Positions 45,116-52,056 of a stretch of DNA of 64,000 nucleotides are shown here, piece after piece. Below the pieces are notes generated by a model. It was not told where the DNA came from, did not search any database, and saw only the letters and a program-made list of their open reading frames with translations. Origin of the DNA: Pseudomonas sp. MN1F (lineage in GTDB: Bacteria; Pseudomonadota; Gammaproteobacteria; Pseudomonadales; Pseudomonadaceae); NCBI RefSeq assembly GCF_009391885.1, contig NZ_VZII01000008.1, positions 1 through 64,000 on the forward strand. The letters run 5' to 3'. Every line of letters starts with the position of its first letter. Positions within the stretch are counted from its first letter, which is position 1. Both the position numbers and the translations under genes were made by a program.

Positions 45116-47116
45116 ATGTCCCTTCCAAAGAATCACCTGGAACTGCTCAGCCCTGCCCGTGACGTGGCCATTGCCCGCGAGGCGATCCTGCACGGCGCTG
45201 ATGCCATCTACATCGGTGGCCCGAGCTTCGGCGCGCGCCACAACGCCTGCAACGAAGTCAGCGATATCGCCGAACTGGTCGAGTTCGCCCGTCGCTACCA
45301 TGCACGGGTGTTCACCACCATCAACACCATCCTCCATGACAACGAGCTGGAACCGGCGCGCAAGCTGATCCACCAGCTCTACGACGCCGGCGTCGACGCG
45401 CTGATCGTGCAGGACCTGGGGGTGATGGAGCTGGATATCCCGCCCATCGAGTTGCATGCCAGTACCCAGACCGACATCCGCACCCTGGAGCGGGCCAAGT
45501 TCCTCGACCAGGCCGGCTTCTCCCAACTGGTACTGGCCCGTGAGCTGAACCTGCAGCAGATCCGCGCCATCGCCAGCGAGACCGACGCGGCCATCGAGTT
45601 CTTCATCCACGGTGCGCTGTGCGTGGCCTTCTCCGGCCAGTGCAACATCTCCCACGCCCAGACCGGGCGCAGTGCCAACCGCGGTGACTGCTCCCAGGCC
45701 TGCCGCCTGCCCTACACCCTGAAGGATGACCAGGGCCGCGTGGTGGCGTTCGAGAAGCACCTGCTGTCGATGAAGGACAACAACCAGACCGCCAACCTGG
45801 CCGACCTGGTCGATGCCGGCGTGCGCTCGTTCAAGATCGAGGGCCGCTACAAGGACATGGGCTATGTGAAGAACATCACCGCCCACTACCGCAAGGAACT
45901 CGACGCCATCCTCGAAGGCCGCCCGGAACTGGCCCGCGCCTCCAGCGGCCGTACCGAGCACTTCTTCCTGCCCGACCCGGACAAGACCTTCCACCGCGGC
46001 AGCACCGACTACTTCGTCACCGACCGCAAGGTCGACATCGGCGCCTTCGACTCGCCAACCTTCACCGGCCTTGCGGTCGGCGTGGTGGAGAAAGTCGGCA
46101 AGCGTGACATGCAAGTGGTCACCGAAGTGCCGCTGACCAACGGCGACGGCCTCAACGTGCTGGTCAAGCGTGAGGTGGTGGGCTTCCGTGCCAACATCGC
46201 CGAGCTGCGTGGCGAGTTCGAGGAAGACGGCCAGAAGCGCTACCGCTATCGCGTCGAGCCCAACGAAATGCCCGACGGCCTGCACAAGCTGCGGCCGAAC
46301 CACCCGCTGTCGCGCAACCTCGACCACAACTGGCAGCAGGCCCTGCAGCGCACCTCCTCGGAGCGCCGCGTCGGCGTCGAGTGGCACGCGGTGCTGCGCG
46401 AGCAGCGCCTGATGCTGACCCTCAGCAGCGAAGAAGGCGTCAGCGTGCAGGTGGCCCTGGACGGCCCGTTCGGCGCTGCCAACAAGCCGCAGCAGGCATT
46501 GGACCAGTTGCACGACCTGCTCGGCCAGCTGGGGACCACGATGTACCACGCCAACAGCATCGAGCTGGATGCGCCGCAGGCATTCTTCATCCCCAACTCG
46601 CAGCTCAAGGCCCTGCGCCGTGAGGCCATCGAGGCGCTGACCGAAGCTCGTGTCAAGGCCCACCCGCGCGGTTCGCGCAAGGCCGAGACCACGCCGCCAC
46701 CGGTGTACCCGGAGTCGCACCTGTCGTTCCTGGCCAACGTCTACAACCAGAAGGCCCGCGACTTCTACCACCGCCATGGCGTGCAGCTGATCGACGCGGC
46801 GTACGAAGCCCACGAGGAACACGGCGAAGTGCCGGTGATGATCACCAAGCACTGCCTGCGCTTCTCGTTCAACCTGTGCCCCAAGCAGGCCAAGGGTGTG
46901 ACCGGCGTGCGTACCAAGGTGGCGCCGATGCAGCTGATCCAGGGCGATGAAGTGCTGACCCTGAAGTTCGACTGCAAGCCGTGCGAGATGCATGTGATCG
47001 GCAAGATGAAGAACCACATCATCGACCTGCCGACCCCGGGTAGCGCGGTGGCTCAGGTGGTGGGGCATATCAGCCCGGAAGACTTGCTCAAGACCATCCC
47101 ACGCGGGATGCATTGA
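45116..47116 (+). CDS. rlhA: U32 peptidase-family protein, probable 23S rRNA C2501 hydroxylase RlhA
   Basis: A 666-residue U32-family protein similar in length and layout to E. coli RlhA (YdcP). It begins NHLELLSPARDVAIAREAIL, has GADAIYIGGPSFGARHNA, the conserved ELHASTQTDIRTLERA, a cysteine-containing FIHGALCVAFSGQCNIS and GDCSQACRLPY cluster, and a C-terminal DUF3656-like region with FSFNLCPKQAKGV and FDCKPCEMHVIG. Members use an iron-sulfur cluster with prephenate-linked chemistry to hydroxylate 23S rRNA. ATG at 45116 gives the family N-terminus; frames reading further upstream come from inside the receptor gene. Confidence 0.9.
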   Translation: MSLPKNHLELLSPARDVAIAREAILHGADAIYIGGPSFGARHNACNEVSDIAELVEFARRYHARVFTTINTILHDNELEPARKLIHQLYDAGVDALIVQDLGVMELDIPPIELHASTQTDIRTLERAKFLDQAGFSQLVLARELNLQQIRAIASETDAAIEFFIHGALCVAFSGQCNISHAQTGRSANRGDCSQACRLPYTLKDDQGRVVAFEKHLLSMKDNNQTANLADLVDAGVRSFKIEGRYKDMGYVKNITAHYRKELDAILEGRPELARASSGRTEHFFLPDPDKTFHRGSTDYFVTDRKVDIGAFDSPTFTGLAVGVVEKVGKRDMQVVTEVPLTNGDGLNVLVKREVVGFRANIAELRGEFEEDGQKRYRYRVEPNEMPDGLHKLRPNHPLSRNLDHNWQQALQRTSSERRVGVEWHAVLREQRLMLTLSSEEGVSVQVALDGPFGAANKPQQALDQLHDLLGQLGTTMYHANSIELDAPQAFFIPNSQLKALRREAIEALTEARVKAHPRGSRKAETTPPPVYPESHLSFLANVYNQKARDFYHRHGVQLIDAAYEAHEEHGEVPVMITKHCLRFSFNLCPKQAKGVTGVRTKVAPMQLIQGDEVLTLKFDCKPCEMHVIGKMKNHIIDLPTPGSAVAQVVGHISPEDLLKTIPRGMH

Positions 47117-47154
47117 AGACATGGGGGCTGCTGTGCAGCCCCGCTTTTTGTTAC

Positions 47155-48549
47155 TTACAGAATGCCCAACCCGCGTGCGGTTCGATCCACCGCAATCCGG
47201 GTCTTGTCCACCAGCTCATCCAGCTCGCTGTGGTTGGCGACCAACGCCGGCGCCATGATCATCCGGCCCAAGGTCGAACGAATGATCACCCCTTCCTCGA
47301 AGCCATACGTGCGGCACTGCCATGCCAGGTCGTTCTCATTGGCATAGCGCTTGCGGCTGCCCTTGTCCTCGGCAAACTGCAGCGCCGCCACCAGGCCGGC
47401 GCCTTGCACCTGGCCAATCAACGGATGGTTGGCGAACACCTCGCGCAGGATGCGTTGCAGGTACGGCCCGGTATCTTCCTTGACTTGGCGCACGATGCCT
47501 TCATCGCGCAGCGCCTTGAGGTTGGCAATGGCCACCGCTGCCGCCACCGGGTGCCCGGAATAGGTCAGGCCGTGGGCGAACACGCCGCCTCGCTCGACCA
47601 GCGCCTGGGCAATGCGCTTGCTCAACACCAGGCCACCCATCGGCACGTAACCCGAGGTCAAGCCCTTGGCGATCGACAGGGTGTCCGGTTCGAAGCCGAA
47701 GTATTCGTGGGCAAACCACTCGCCGGTGCGGCCAAAGCCACCGATCACTTCATCGGCACACAGCAGCACATCGTACTGGCGGCAGATGCGCTGGATTTCC
47801 GGCCAGTAGCTTTCCGGCGGGAAGATCATGCCGCCTGCGCCCTGGAACGGCTCGGCGATGAAGCCGGCGACGTTCTCGGCACCGAGTTCGAGGATCTTCT
47901 CTTCCAGCTGCAGGGCGCAGCGGCGGCCGAACTCGGCCGGGGTCAGGTCACCACCGGCGGCATACCAGTACGGCTCGTCGATGTGCGCGACATCCGGGAT
48001 CATCCCACCCATTTCGTGCATGAACTTCATGCCGCCCAGCGCGGTGGCGGCCAGGGTCGAGCCGTGGTAACCGTTCCAGCGGCCGATCATGATCTTCTTG
48101 TTCGGCTGCCCGACCACCTGCCAGTAGCGGCGCACGGTGCGGATCAGCACCTCGTTGGCTTCGGAACCGGAGTTGGTGTAGATGGCGTGGCTGTAGTGGC
48201 CCGGCAGCAGGCTGAACAGCAGCTCGGACAGCTCGATCACCGCCGGGTGGGTGGTGTGGAAGAACATGTTGTAGTAGGCCAGCTGGTCCATCTGCGCGGC
48301 GGCGGCGGCGGTCAGGTCCTTGCGGCCGTAGCCAAGCTGGGTGCACCACAGGCCCGACATGCCATCCAGGTAGCGCTTGCCGTCGCTGTCCCACAGGTGC
48401 AGGCGCTCGCCACCGACCATCACCCGTGGGCCCTCGGCGTTCAGCGCCTTCTGGTCAAGGAAGGCGTGGATGTGGTGGGCGGCATCGCCGGCCTGATAGT
48501 CACGGGTATCGCGCTGGGCTTGCAGCTTGGCTTGGAACGGTGCGTTCAT
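47155..48549 (-). CDS. Class III PLP-dependent aminotransferase (SpuC/omega-amine:pyruvate type)
   Basis: A 464-residue fold-type I aminotransferase. PLP lysine 295 is in LSIAKGLTSGYVPMGG, the cofactor-binding site includes NSGSEANEVLIRTVRRYW, and GFIAEPFQGAGGMIFPP plus LLCADEVIGGFGRTGEWFA match class III. The aromatic start (HHIHAFLDQKAL) and W in GLWCTQLGYG suggest the putrescine/omega-amine:pyruvate group (SpuC-like). It would transfer an amine such as putrescine or beta-alanine to pyruvate. GGAGAACAACA precedes the ATG. The LuxR regulator gene lies just upstream on the same strand. Confidence 0.9.
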   Translation of the reverse strand: MNAPFQAKLQAQRDTRDYQAGDAAHHIHAFLDQKALNAEGPRVMVGGERLHLWDSDGKRYLDGMSGLWCTQLGYGRKDLTAAAAAQMDQLAYYNMFFHTTHPAVIELSELLFSLLPGHYSHAIYTNSGSEANEVLIRTVRRYWQVVGQPNKKIMIGRWNGYHGSTLAATALGGMKFMHEMGGMIPDVAHIDEPYWYAAGGDLTPAEFGRRCALQLEEKILELGAENVAGFIAEPFQGAGGMIFPPESYWPEIQRICRQYDVLLCADEVIGGFGRTGEWFAHEYFGFEPDTLSIAKGLTSGYVPMGGLVLSKRIAQALVERGGVFAHGLTYSGHPVAAAVAIANLKALRDEGIVRQVKEDTGPYLQRILREVFANHPLIGQVQGAGLVAALQFAEDKGSRKRYANENDLAWQCRTYGFEEGVIIRSTLGRMIMAPALVANHSELDELVDKTRIAVDRTARGLGIL

Positions 48550-48634
48550 TGTTGTTCTCCGGGGTAAAACGCGGCGTGCAGTTGGCCCTGCCAGACCGCT
48601 GACAGTAAAAATCGGATGGGTTGAAACGGCGCGT

Positions 48635-49483
48635 TCAGCGCCTTCGCAGGTAGCTTTCCAGCGGGTCCTTGCTCAGGCCTTCCTGGGCCTGGGCGAGCGA
48701 GTCGATGAACAGCGAAAACAGCTCGGACTGCTTGGCGATATCGAGCTTGGTGTAGAGGTTCTTGCGGTGGGTCTTGACCGTGTCCTCGCTGATGCCCAGG
48801 CGCTCGGCCAGGGAGCGTGTCGAGTGGCCACGCAGCAGGTACTGGGCAATGCGGCACTCGCGCTCGGTGAGCAACGATGAGCCGAAGTTGTTCAGCGCAG
48901 CGTTGATCTGCCGGCCCAGGGCGCTCTCGAAGCGCCCGCCCAGGGCATCGACATCGAGGTGGCTCCACTGCCGCCGTACCGTGGCCACCACCCACGGCGC
49001 CACGCACTTGAGGTCATTGACCTGCTGGCGGTCGAGGCGGCGGGTGCTGGCCAGGGCCACGGCGATGGTCAGGTGCTCGTCGAGCGGCACGATGAAGTTG
49101 AGTTCGTCTTCCAGGTGGGCGTGCTGGTAGAACGCCAGGTAGTACTCGCTGCGCTTGAAGTGGTCGGGGGCGACATCGCTGAGGCGGTAGCAACCAGGGG
49201 CGATACCGTCCATGCAGGCGCGATAGAACGGGCACAGCAAGTAGTAGCCTTCGAGGTACTTGTGGATATTGCCTTCCGGCAGCCAGGGGCCTTCCTCGTC
49301 CTTTTCGAACAGCGCCGACGGCAACCCCTTGCGCGGGTAGAGGAACACGGTGATGGCCTGGCACGGGGCAATCAGCTTGAGTGCGGCGAACAGCGCCTCG
49401 ACGAAGCCCGGCGAGCCCTGGGCGTCGACGACACGGGCCATCTGCGCGTACCAGTCGGGCGATTTCAGCCGGTCTTTGCTCAT
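48635..49483 (-). CDS. LuxR-family transcriptional regulator
   Basis: A 282-residue regulator with a C-terminal GerE/LuxR helix-turn-helix (about residues 205-265: LLTERECRIAQYLLRGHST, RLGISEDTVKTHRKNLY). An N-terminal region of about 200 residues has no receiver or obvious acyl-homoserine-lactone pocket motifs. The start at 49483 (MSKDRLKSPDWYAQMARVV) was chosen because the longer frame adds a Q/P-rich stretch with no support. It lies 85 bases upstream of the aminotransferase gene in the same direction and may control it. Confidence 0.87.
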   Translation of the reverse strand: MSKDRLKSPDWYAQMARVVDAQGSPGFVEALFAALKLIAPCQAITVFLYPRKGLPSALFEKDEEGPWLPEGNIHKYLEGYYLLCPFYRACMDGIAPGCYRLSDVAPDHFKRSEYYLAFYQHAHLEDELNFIVPLDEHLTIAVALASTRRLDRQQVNDLKCVAPWVVATVRRQWSHLDVDALGGRFESALGRQINAALNNFGSSLLTERECRIAQYLLRGHSTRSLAERLGISEDTVKTHRKNLYTKLDIAKQSELFSLFIDSLAQAQEGLSKDPLESYLRRR

Positions 49484-49606
49484 TGTCGTGATCCCATGCC
49501 AGGGTTGTTGTGGCTGGGATTCTTGCATGGGGCCTGGATACAGACCATCACCCTTCGGGGTGAGCCCCAGGCCCGGTTCAGGGTAAGGCAGGCCCCCAGG
49601 AGGGGC

Positions 49607-49705
49607 TCAGCTGATGGCCTCAAGAAACACCCAGGACGCCAGTGCAGTCAGGACCAGTACAGCAACCACAACGAAGATCATGTAGCGGTAATCGTTCTGA
49701 GTCAT
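49607..49705 (-). CDS. 32-residue single-pass membrane peptide
   Basis: MTQNDYRYMIFVVVAVLVLT then ALASWVFLEAIS: a short cytoplasmic N-terminus and one membrane helix filling the rest. A GGGGGG run about 8 bases before the ATG could act as the ribosome-binding site. Below usual gene-calling length. Similar tiny membrane proteins are common in Pseudomonas; function unknown. Confidence 0.5.
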   Translation of the reverse strand: MTQNDYRYMIFVVVAVLVLTALASWVFLEAIS

Positions 49706-49797
49706 CGCAGTGCCCCCCAATTCCCCGGTTTTACAGGGAGGGAGCAATTCCCGTTCCACATTGAACGATGTTTTCAATCGACTTTGCGCAACGAAGC

Positions 49798-49986
49798 CTA
49801 CCTGATGCCTGGCTGCTTGTGAGTCTCCAGCCGTTGAGCGTCTTTGGCGAACCAGACCCCGACTGCAATCACCATCAGGCAAATGAACACAACGTCCCAT
49901 GCCCTGTGCTCGATAGCCGCCACGATCGCAAAAAACTGCAGGGCGCCAGCCCACCACAGGAACGGTCTGATTTTCGAGTAGCGCAT
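49798..49986 (-). CDS. Small two-helix membrane protein
   Basis: A 62-residue protein (MRYSKIRPFLWWAGALQFFA) with two predicted membrane helices (about 8-26 and 32-47) and a basic tail (RLETHKQPGIR). A very strong ribosome-binding site (GGAGGTG, 5 bases before the ATG) supports it. It is followed 92 bases later by another small membrane gene on the same strand. No function recognised. Confidence 0.6.
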   Translation of the reverse strand: MRYSKIRPFLWWAGALQFFAIVAAIEHRAWDVVFICLMVIAVGVWFAKDAQRLETHKQPGIR

Positions 49987-50137
49987 AACTCACCTCCACC
50001 TCCCCCTACTCTCAAAGTCTAGTTGGGTATCGACCTGGTATCAGTCGGCCTGTACCCGTAACCCCAGGCCTTGTGGCGGCGCCACCCAACTTAGGGCAAT
50101 CTTCGGACAGTTCACTACTCAGAAAAGGACTGCATGG

Positions 50138-50380
50138 ATGCCATTTTCACCGAAGGAACGCGCTGCACTATTAACCCTCAAGGGCGTAGGTCCAACAGTC
50201 ATTGCCAGGCTTGAACAGATGGGTATCGAGTCATTGTCCGATCTGAGCACGGCCAGCGTTACCGACATCCTGGCTCGGGCATCTGCCGCCGTGGGCTCGA
50301 CATGCTGGAAAAATAGCCCTCAAGCAAGAGCAGCCATCATCGCCGCCGTCGAGCTTGCAAAAGGCTCACATGACGCATAG
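50138..50380 (+). CDS. Helix-hairpin-helix domain small protein
   Basis: An 80-residue protein with a helix-hairpin-helix/Rad51-N-like fold pattern: LLTLKGVGPTVIARLEQMGI then SLSDLSTASVTDILARASA. It ends with a helix ARAAIIAAVELA. It resembles the Cdd1-like 'pathogenicity locus' family, which is probably nucleic-acid or protein binding. AAAAGGAC precedes the start. An alternative out-of-frame ATG at 50133 makes no sensible protein. Confidence 0.65.
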   Translation: MPFSPKERAALLTLKGVGPTVIARLEQMGIESLSDLSTASVTDILARASAAVGSTCWKNSPQARAAIIAAVELAKGSHDA

Positions 50381-50423
50381 CGCATCTTCACTCAGCGCTT
50401 GGGCTGTCACAGGCTCTGTTGAG

Positions 50424-50442
50424 CAAAGCTCAGCGAGCTTTG
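50424..50442 (+). terminator. Hairpin downstream of HhH gene
   Basis: Perfect 8-base arms caaagctc/gagctttg with a 3-base loop (agc), 44 bases after the HhH stop. No T-run follows, so termination strength is uncertain. Confidence 0.45.
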
Positions 50443-50532
50443 TACCGGGGGAGAGAAAATGCCGCTTGACATCAAATAGCCACATAGCCAATTATTTCGG
50501 CCTTCTGTCATTCCTGCACGTAGAGGAGTGAC

Positions 50533-50568
50533 ATGGATAACCCGACCATCGAGTCGGGTTTTTTTTGA
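50533..50568 (+). CDS. Possible 11-residue leader peptide overlapping a terminator
   Basis: A short frame encoding MDNPTIESGFF, preceded by a good ribosome-binding site (GAGGAG, 5-8 bases before the ATG). Its last codons run through the second arm and T-tract of the terminator at 50541-50566, and its stop is 25 bases before the lipoprotein start. The arrangement looks like ribosome-mediated attenuation; it may also be coincidence because a terminator T-run easily encodes phenylalanines. Confidence 0.3.
   Translation: MDNPTIESGFF
50541..50566 (+). terminator. Rho-independent terminator / attenuator before lipoprotein gene
   Basis: cccgac, loop catcga, gtcggg and eight T residues. It lies only 27 bases upstream of the lipoprotein start, with a TTGACA element at about 50466, so it may act inside the leader of that gene. 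Otherwise it ends upstream transcription. Confidence 0.8.
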
Positions 50569-50592
50569 GCTTTCGCTTACAAGGACGTGTTC

Positions 50593-51237
50593 ATGCGGGC
50601 TGCCCCTTTCCTGACCCTTTTCGCTTTAACCCTTGCCGGTTGCTCCGGTATCCCCTCAGTTCCCTATGAGGAGCCTGCTACATCAGAGGGGGTGGCGCGT
50701 CTTCGCGTAATCACCAACTCCGATGTTTATGGCGATAGCATCATGGGCAGTTGTGCCCCGGCCACTCGTCACAAGATGGCCGAGGCCGGACGTTTCGCAG
50801 AGAACGGCGGGGCGAATAGCAACTACCCCCAGTACCCTCAGCAGTCGGTAAGCCTTGGTATGCCCGAGCGAGCCGCTTCCGCACTGATCGAATACATCCC
50901 CTCTATTCGGATGGGCGAAGGTGTCTATAAAGAGGTCGTATCCGAGTATCGCGTCAGGGCTGATCGACCGTTCCAAATCGCAACCCTGGGCGCGACCATC
51001 GGTAGCTACGGCAGCACCTACAGGGCTTGCAGTGGCCAGGCAGCTGTCTACAAGCTGGAGCCAGGGAAAGACTACGAAGCGGTGGTAGGTGTAGGCAGCG
51101 GAAAAAGGAGCGATGGCGGGCAGGGGCTGGTTTGCATCGTGGCGGTTTCCGAGCTGAGGCCCCTGGCTGGAAACTCAATCATATTTCCCATGAGGCTGAA
51201 TCCCTCCGCGCCTCCGCAGGTGGCCTGCAAAAGCTAG
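50593..51237 (+). CDS. Putative lipoprotein, unknown function
   Basis: A 214-residue protein with signal peptide and lipobox LAGC (cysteine 17). The mature part includes RLRVITNSDVYGDSIMGSCA, a predicted beta-rich core (PFQIATLGATIGSYGSTYRA), and a C-terminal region with LVCIVAVSELRPLAG and four cysteines in all after the lipid cysteine. ATG at 50593 follows AAGGACG; a GTG two codons earlier is possible. It lies at the edge of the accessory region behind a possible attenuator. Confidence 0.75.
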   Translation: MRAAPFLTLFALTLAGCSGIPSVPYEEPATSEGVARLRVITNSDVYGDSIMGSCAPATRHKMAEAGRFAENGGANSNYPQYPQQSVSLGMPERAASALIEYIPSIRMGEGVYKEVVSEYRVRADRPFQIATLGATIGSYGSTYRACSGQAAVYKLEPGKDYEAVVGVGSGKRSDGGQGLVCIVAVSELRPLAGNSIIFPMRLNPSAPPQVACKS

Positions 51238-51240
51238 CAA

Positions 51241-51270
51241 GATCGAGCGCCGCGCGGGCGGCGCTCGATC
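51241..51270 (+). terminator. Perfect 12-base hairpin after lipoprotein gene
   Basis: gatcgagcgccg, cgcggg, cggcgctcgatc, starting 3 bases after the stop codon. No T-run follows. Its right arm overlaps the start of a repeat shared with 51943-51990. Confidence 0.6.
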
Positions 51271-51377
51271 TCATGGGCGCTGAGTATTTCACGGCGAACA
51301 CATCCGAACAGTTCGGCCAAGGTTCGTATCCTTTGCCACCTCAAGCTTCAGAGCACTTTAGTGCGAAGCGGCGTTAG
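51254..51377 (+). pseudogene. Relic frame resembling the recombinase-associated segment at 51943-52056
   Basis: In one frame this reads ARAALDLMGAEYFTANTS and ends SEHFSAKRR with a stop. The segment ALDLMGAEYFTANTS matches ALDLIGTEDLQANTS at 51943, and the DNA is correspondingly similar. No start codon or full gene is present. I take it as the 3' end of a lost gene, possibly a site-specific recombinase. It overlaps the end of the next minus-strand gene. Confidence 0.35.
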
Positions 51378-51657
51378 CAGGCGCAGTAGGGGCACATTCA
51401 TCAGCAATTCGACGTGCTCGACCAATACCCCAGGCTAACGACCGGTACACCGATTCGCCTGGCCTGGAATCATAAGCCTCTTCATGCAGTGCCATGCCGG
51501 AGTGTGCGTAGACGCCTATAAAAAGTTGGGTGCCGCCGGTGCGCGAAAGCCTCACCTGGACATCGATAAGGGTACCGCCGTGCAGGGTTTCTTCGTGGGA
51601 TCGGTGATGAACTGTGGGGTCTGACCAAGCCCAGTACACGCCGCCTCGTCTTCGCAT
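51358..51657 (-). CDS. Small hypothetical protein
   Basis: A 99-residue protein from ATG at 51657 (MRRRGGVYWAWSDPTVHHRS), chosen because GGTGGAGGAG lies just upstream. A predicted beta-rich centre reads LIDVQVRLSRTGGTQLFIGV, then YAHSGMALHEEAYDSRPGES. No signal peptide or membrane helix. It lies between two related relic segments. Family not recognised; the sequence is reminiscent of small Pseudomonas hypotheticals next to island ends. Confidence 0.5.
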   Translation of the reverse strand: MRRRGGVYWAWSDPTVHHRSHEETLHGGTLIDVQVRLSRTGGTQLFIGVYAHSGMALHEEAYDSRPGESVYRSLAWGIGRARRIADECAPTAPANAASH

Positions 51658-51844
51658 GGTGCTCTCCTCCACCGCCGGTGGCTTGTTGGTGAAACCAGGT
51701 CGGGCAGGCCACTCATTTGTAATTAGGCCTATCCAACTAGCTTGACCACCGGTCACGGACAAAAGCTCCATTTATCTTTTACCCACGTGCGGCGAATGAT
51801 CGTGCTCAGGACAATAAAGGACGACGACAGGCAGGGAGAGGACT

Positions 51845-52056
51845 GATCTGCTCAACGACAGGGCCTTGCACGCCTTGGCGTTCGCCAAGCAGTACGCAGA
51901 GCGCAGCAGGCTGGGCAGGATGTGTTCGCCGTGAAATACTCAGCGCTCGATCTCATAGGCACTGAAGATCTTCAGGCAAACACATCAGCCACCACGCAGG
52001 TGCCAAGCTACGACCGTCCGCCAAAATGGGTCGAAAGCAGCCGGTGGCTTGGTTAA
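51845..52056 (+). pseudogene. Tyrosine integrase fragment
   Basis: The frame at 51845-51931 reads DLLNDRALHALAFAKQYAER. It resembles the LL..RAL.A..A segment of tyrosine recombinases and parallels LLSAR/LNAIAQAQR in the second relic at 57390. After a stop and a frame change, 51943-52056 reads ALDLIGTEDLQANTS and ends PPKWVESSRWLG. The active-site Arg-His-x-x-Arg and Tyr segments are missing. It abuts the 3' end of the RND gene, so it marks one border of that operon. Confidence 0.5.

Noticed and set aside
47113..48567. 484-codon plus-strand frame over the aminotransferase gene
   Set aside because: Antisense to a class III aminotransferase with visible PLP lysine; shadow frame.
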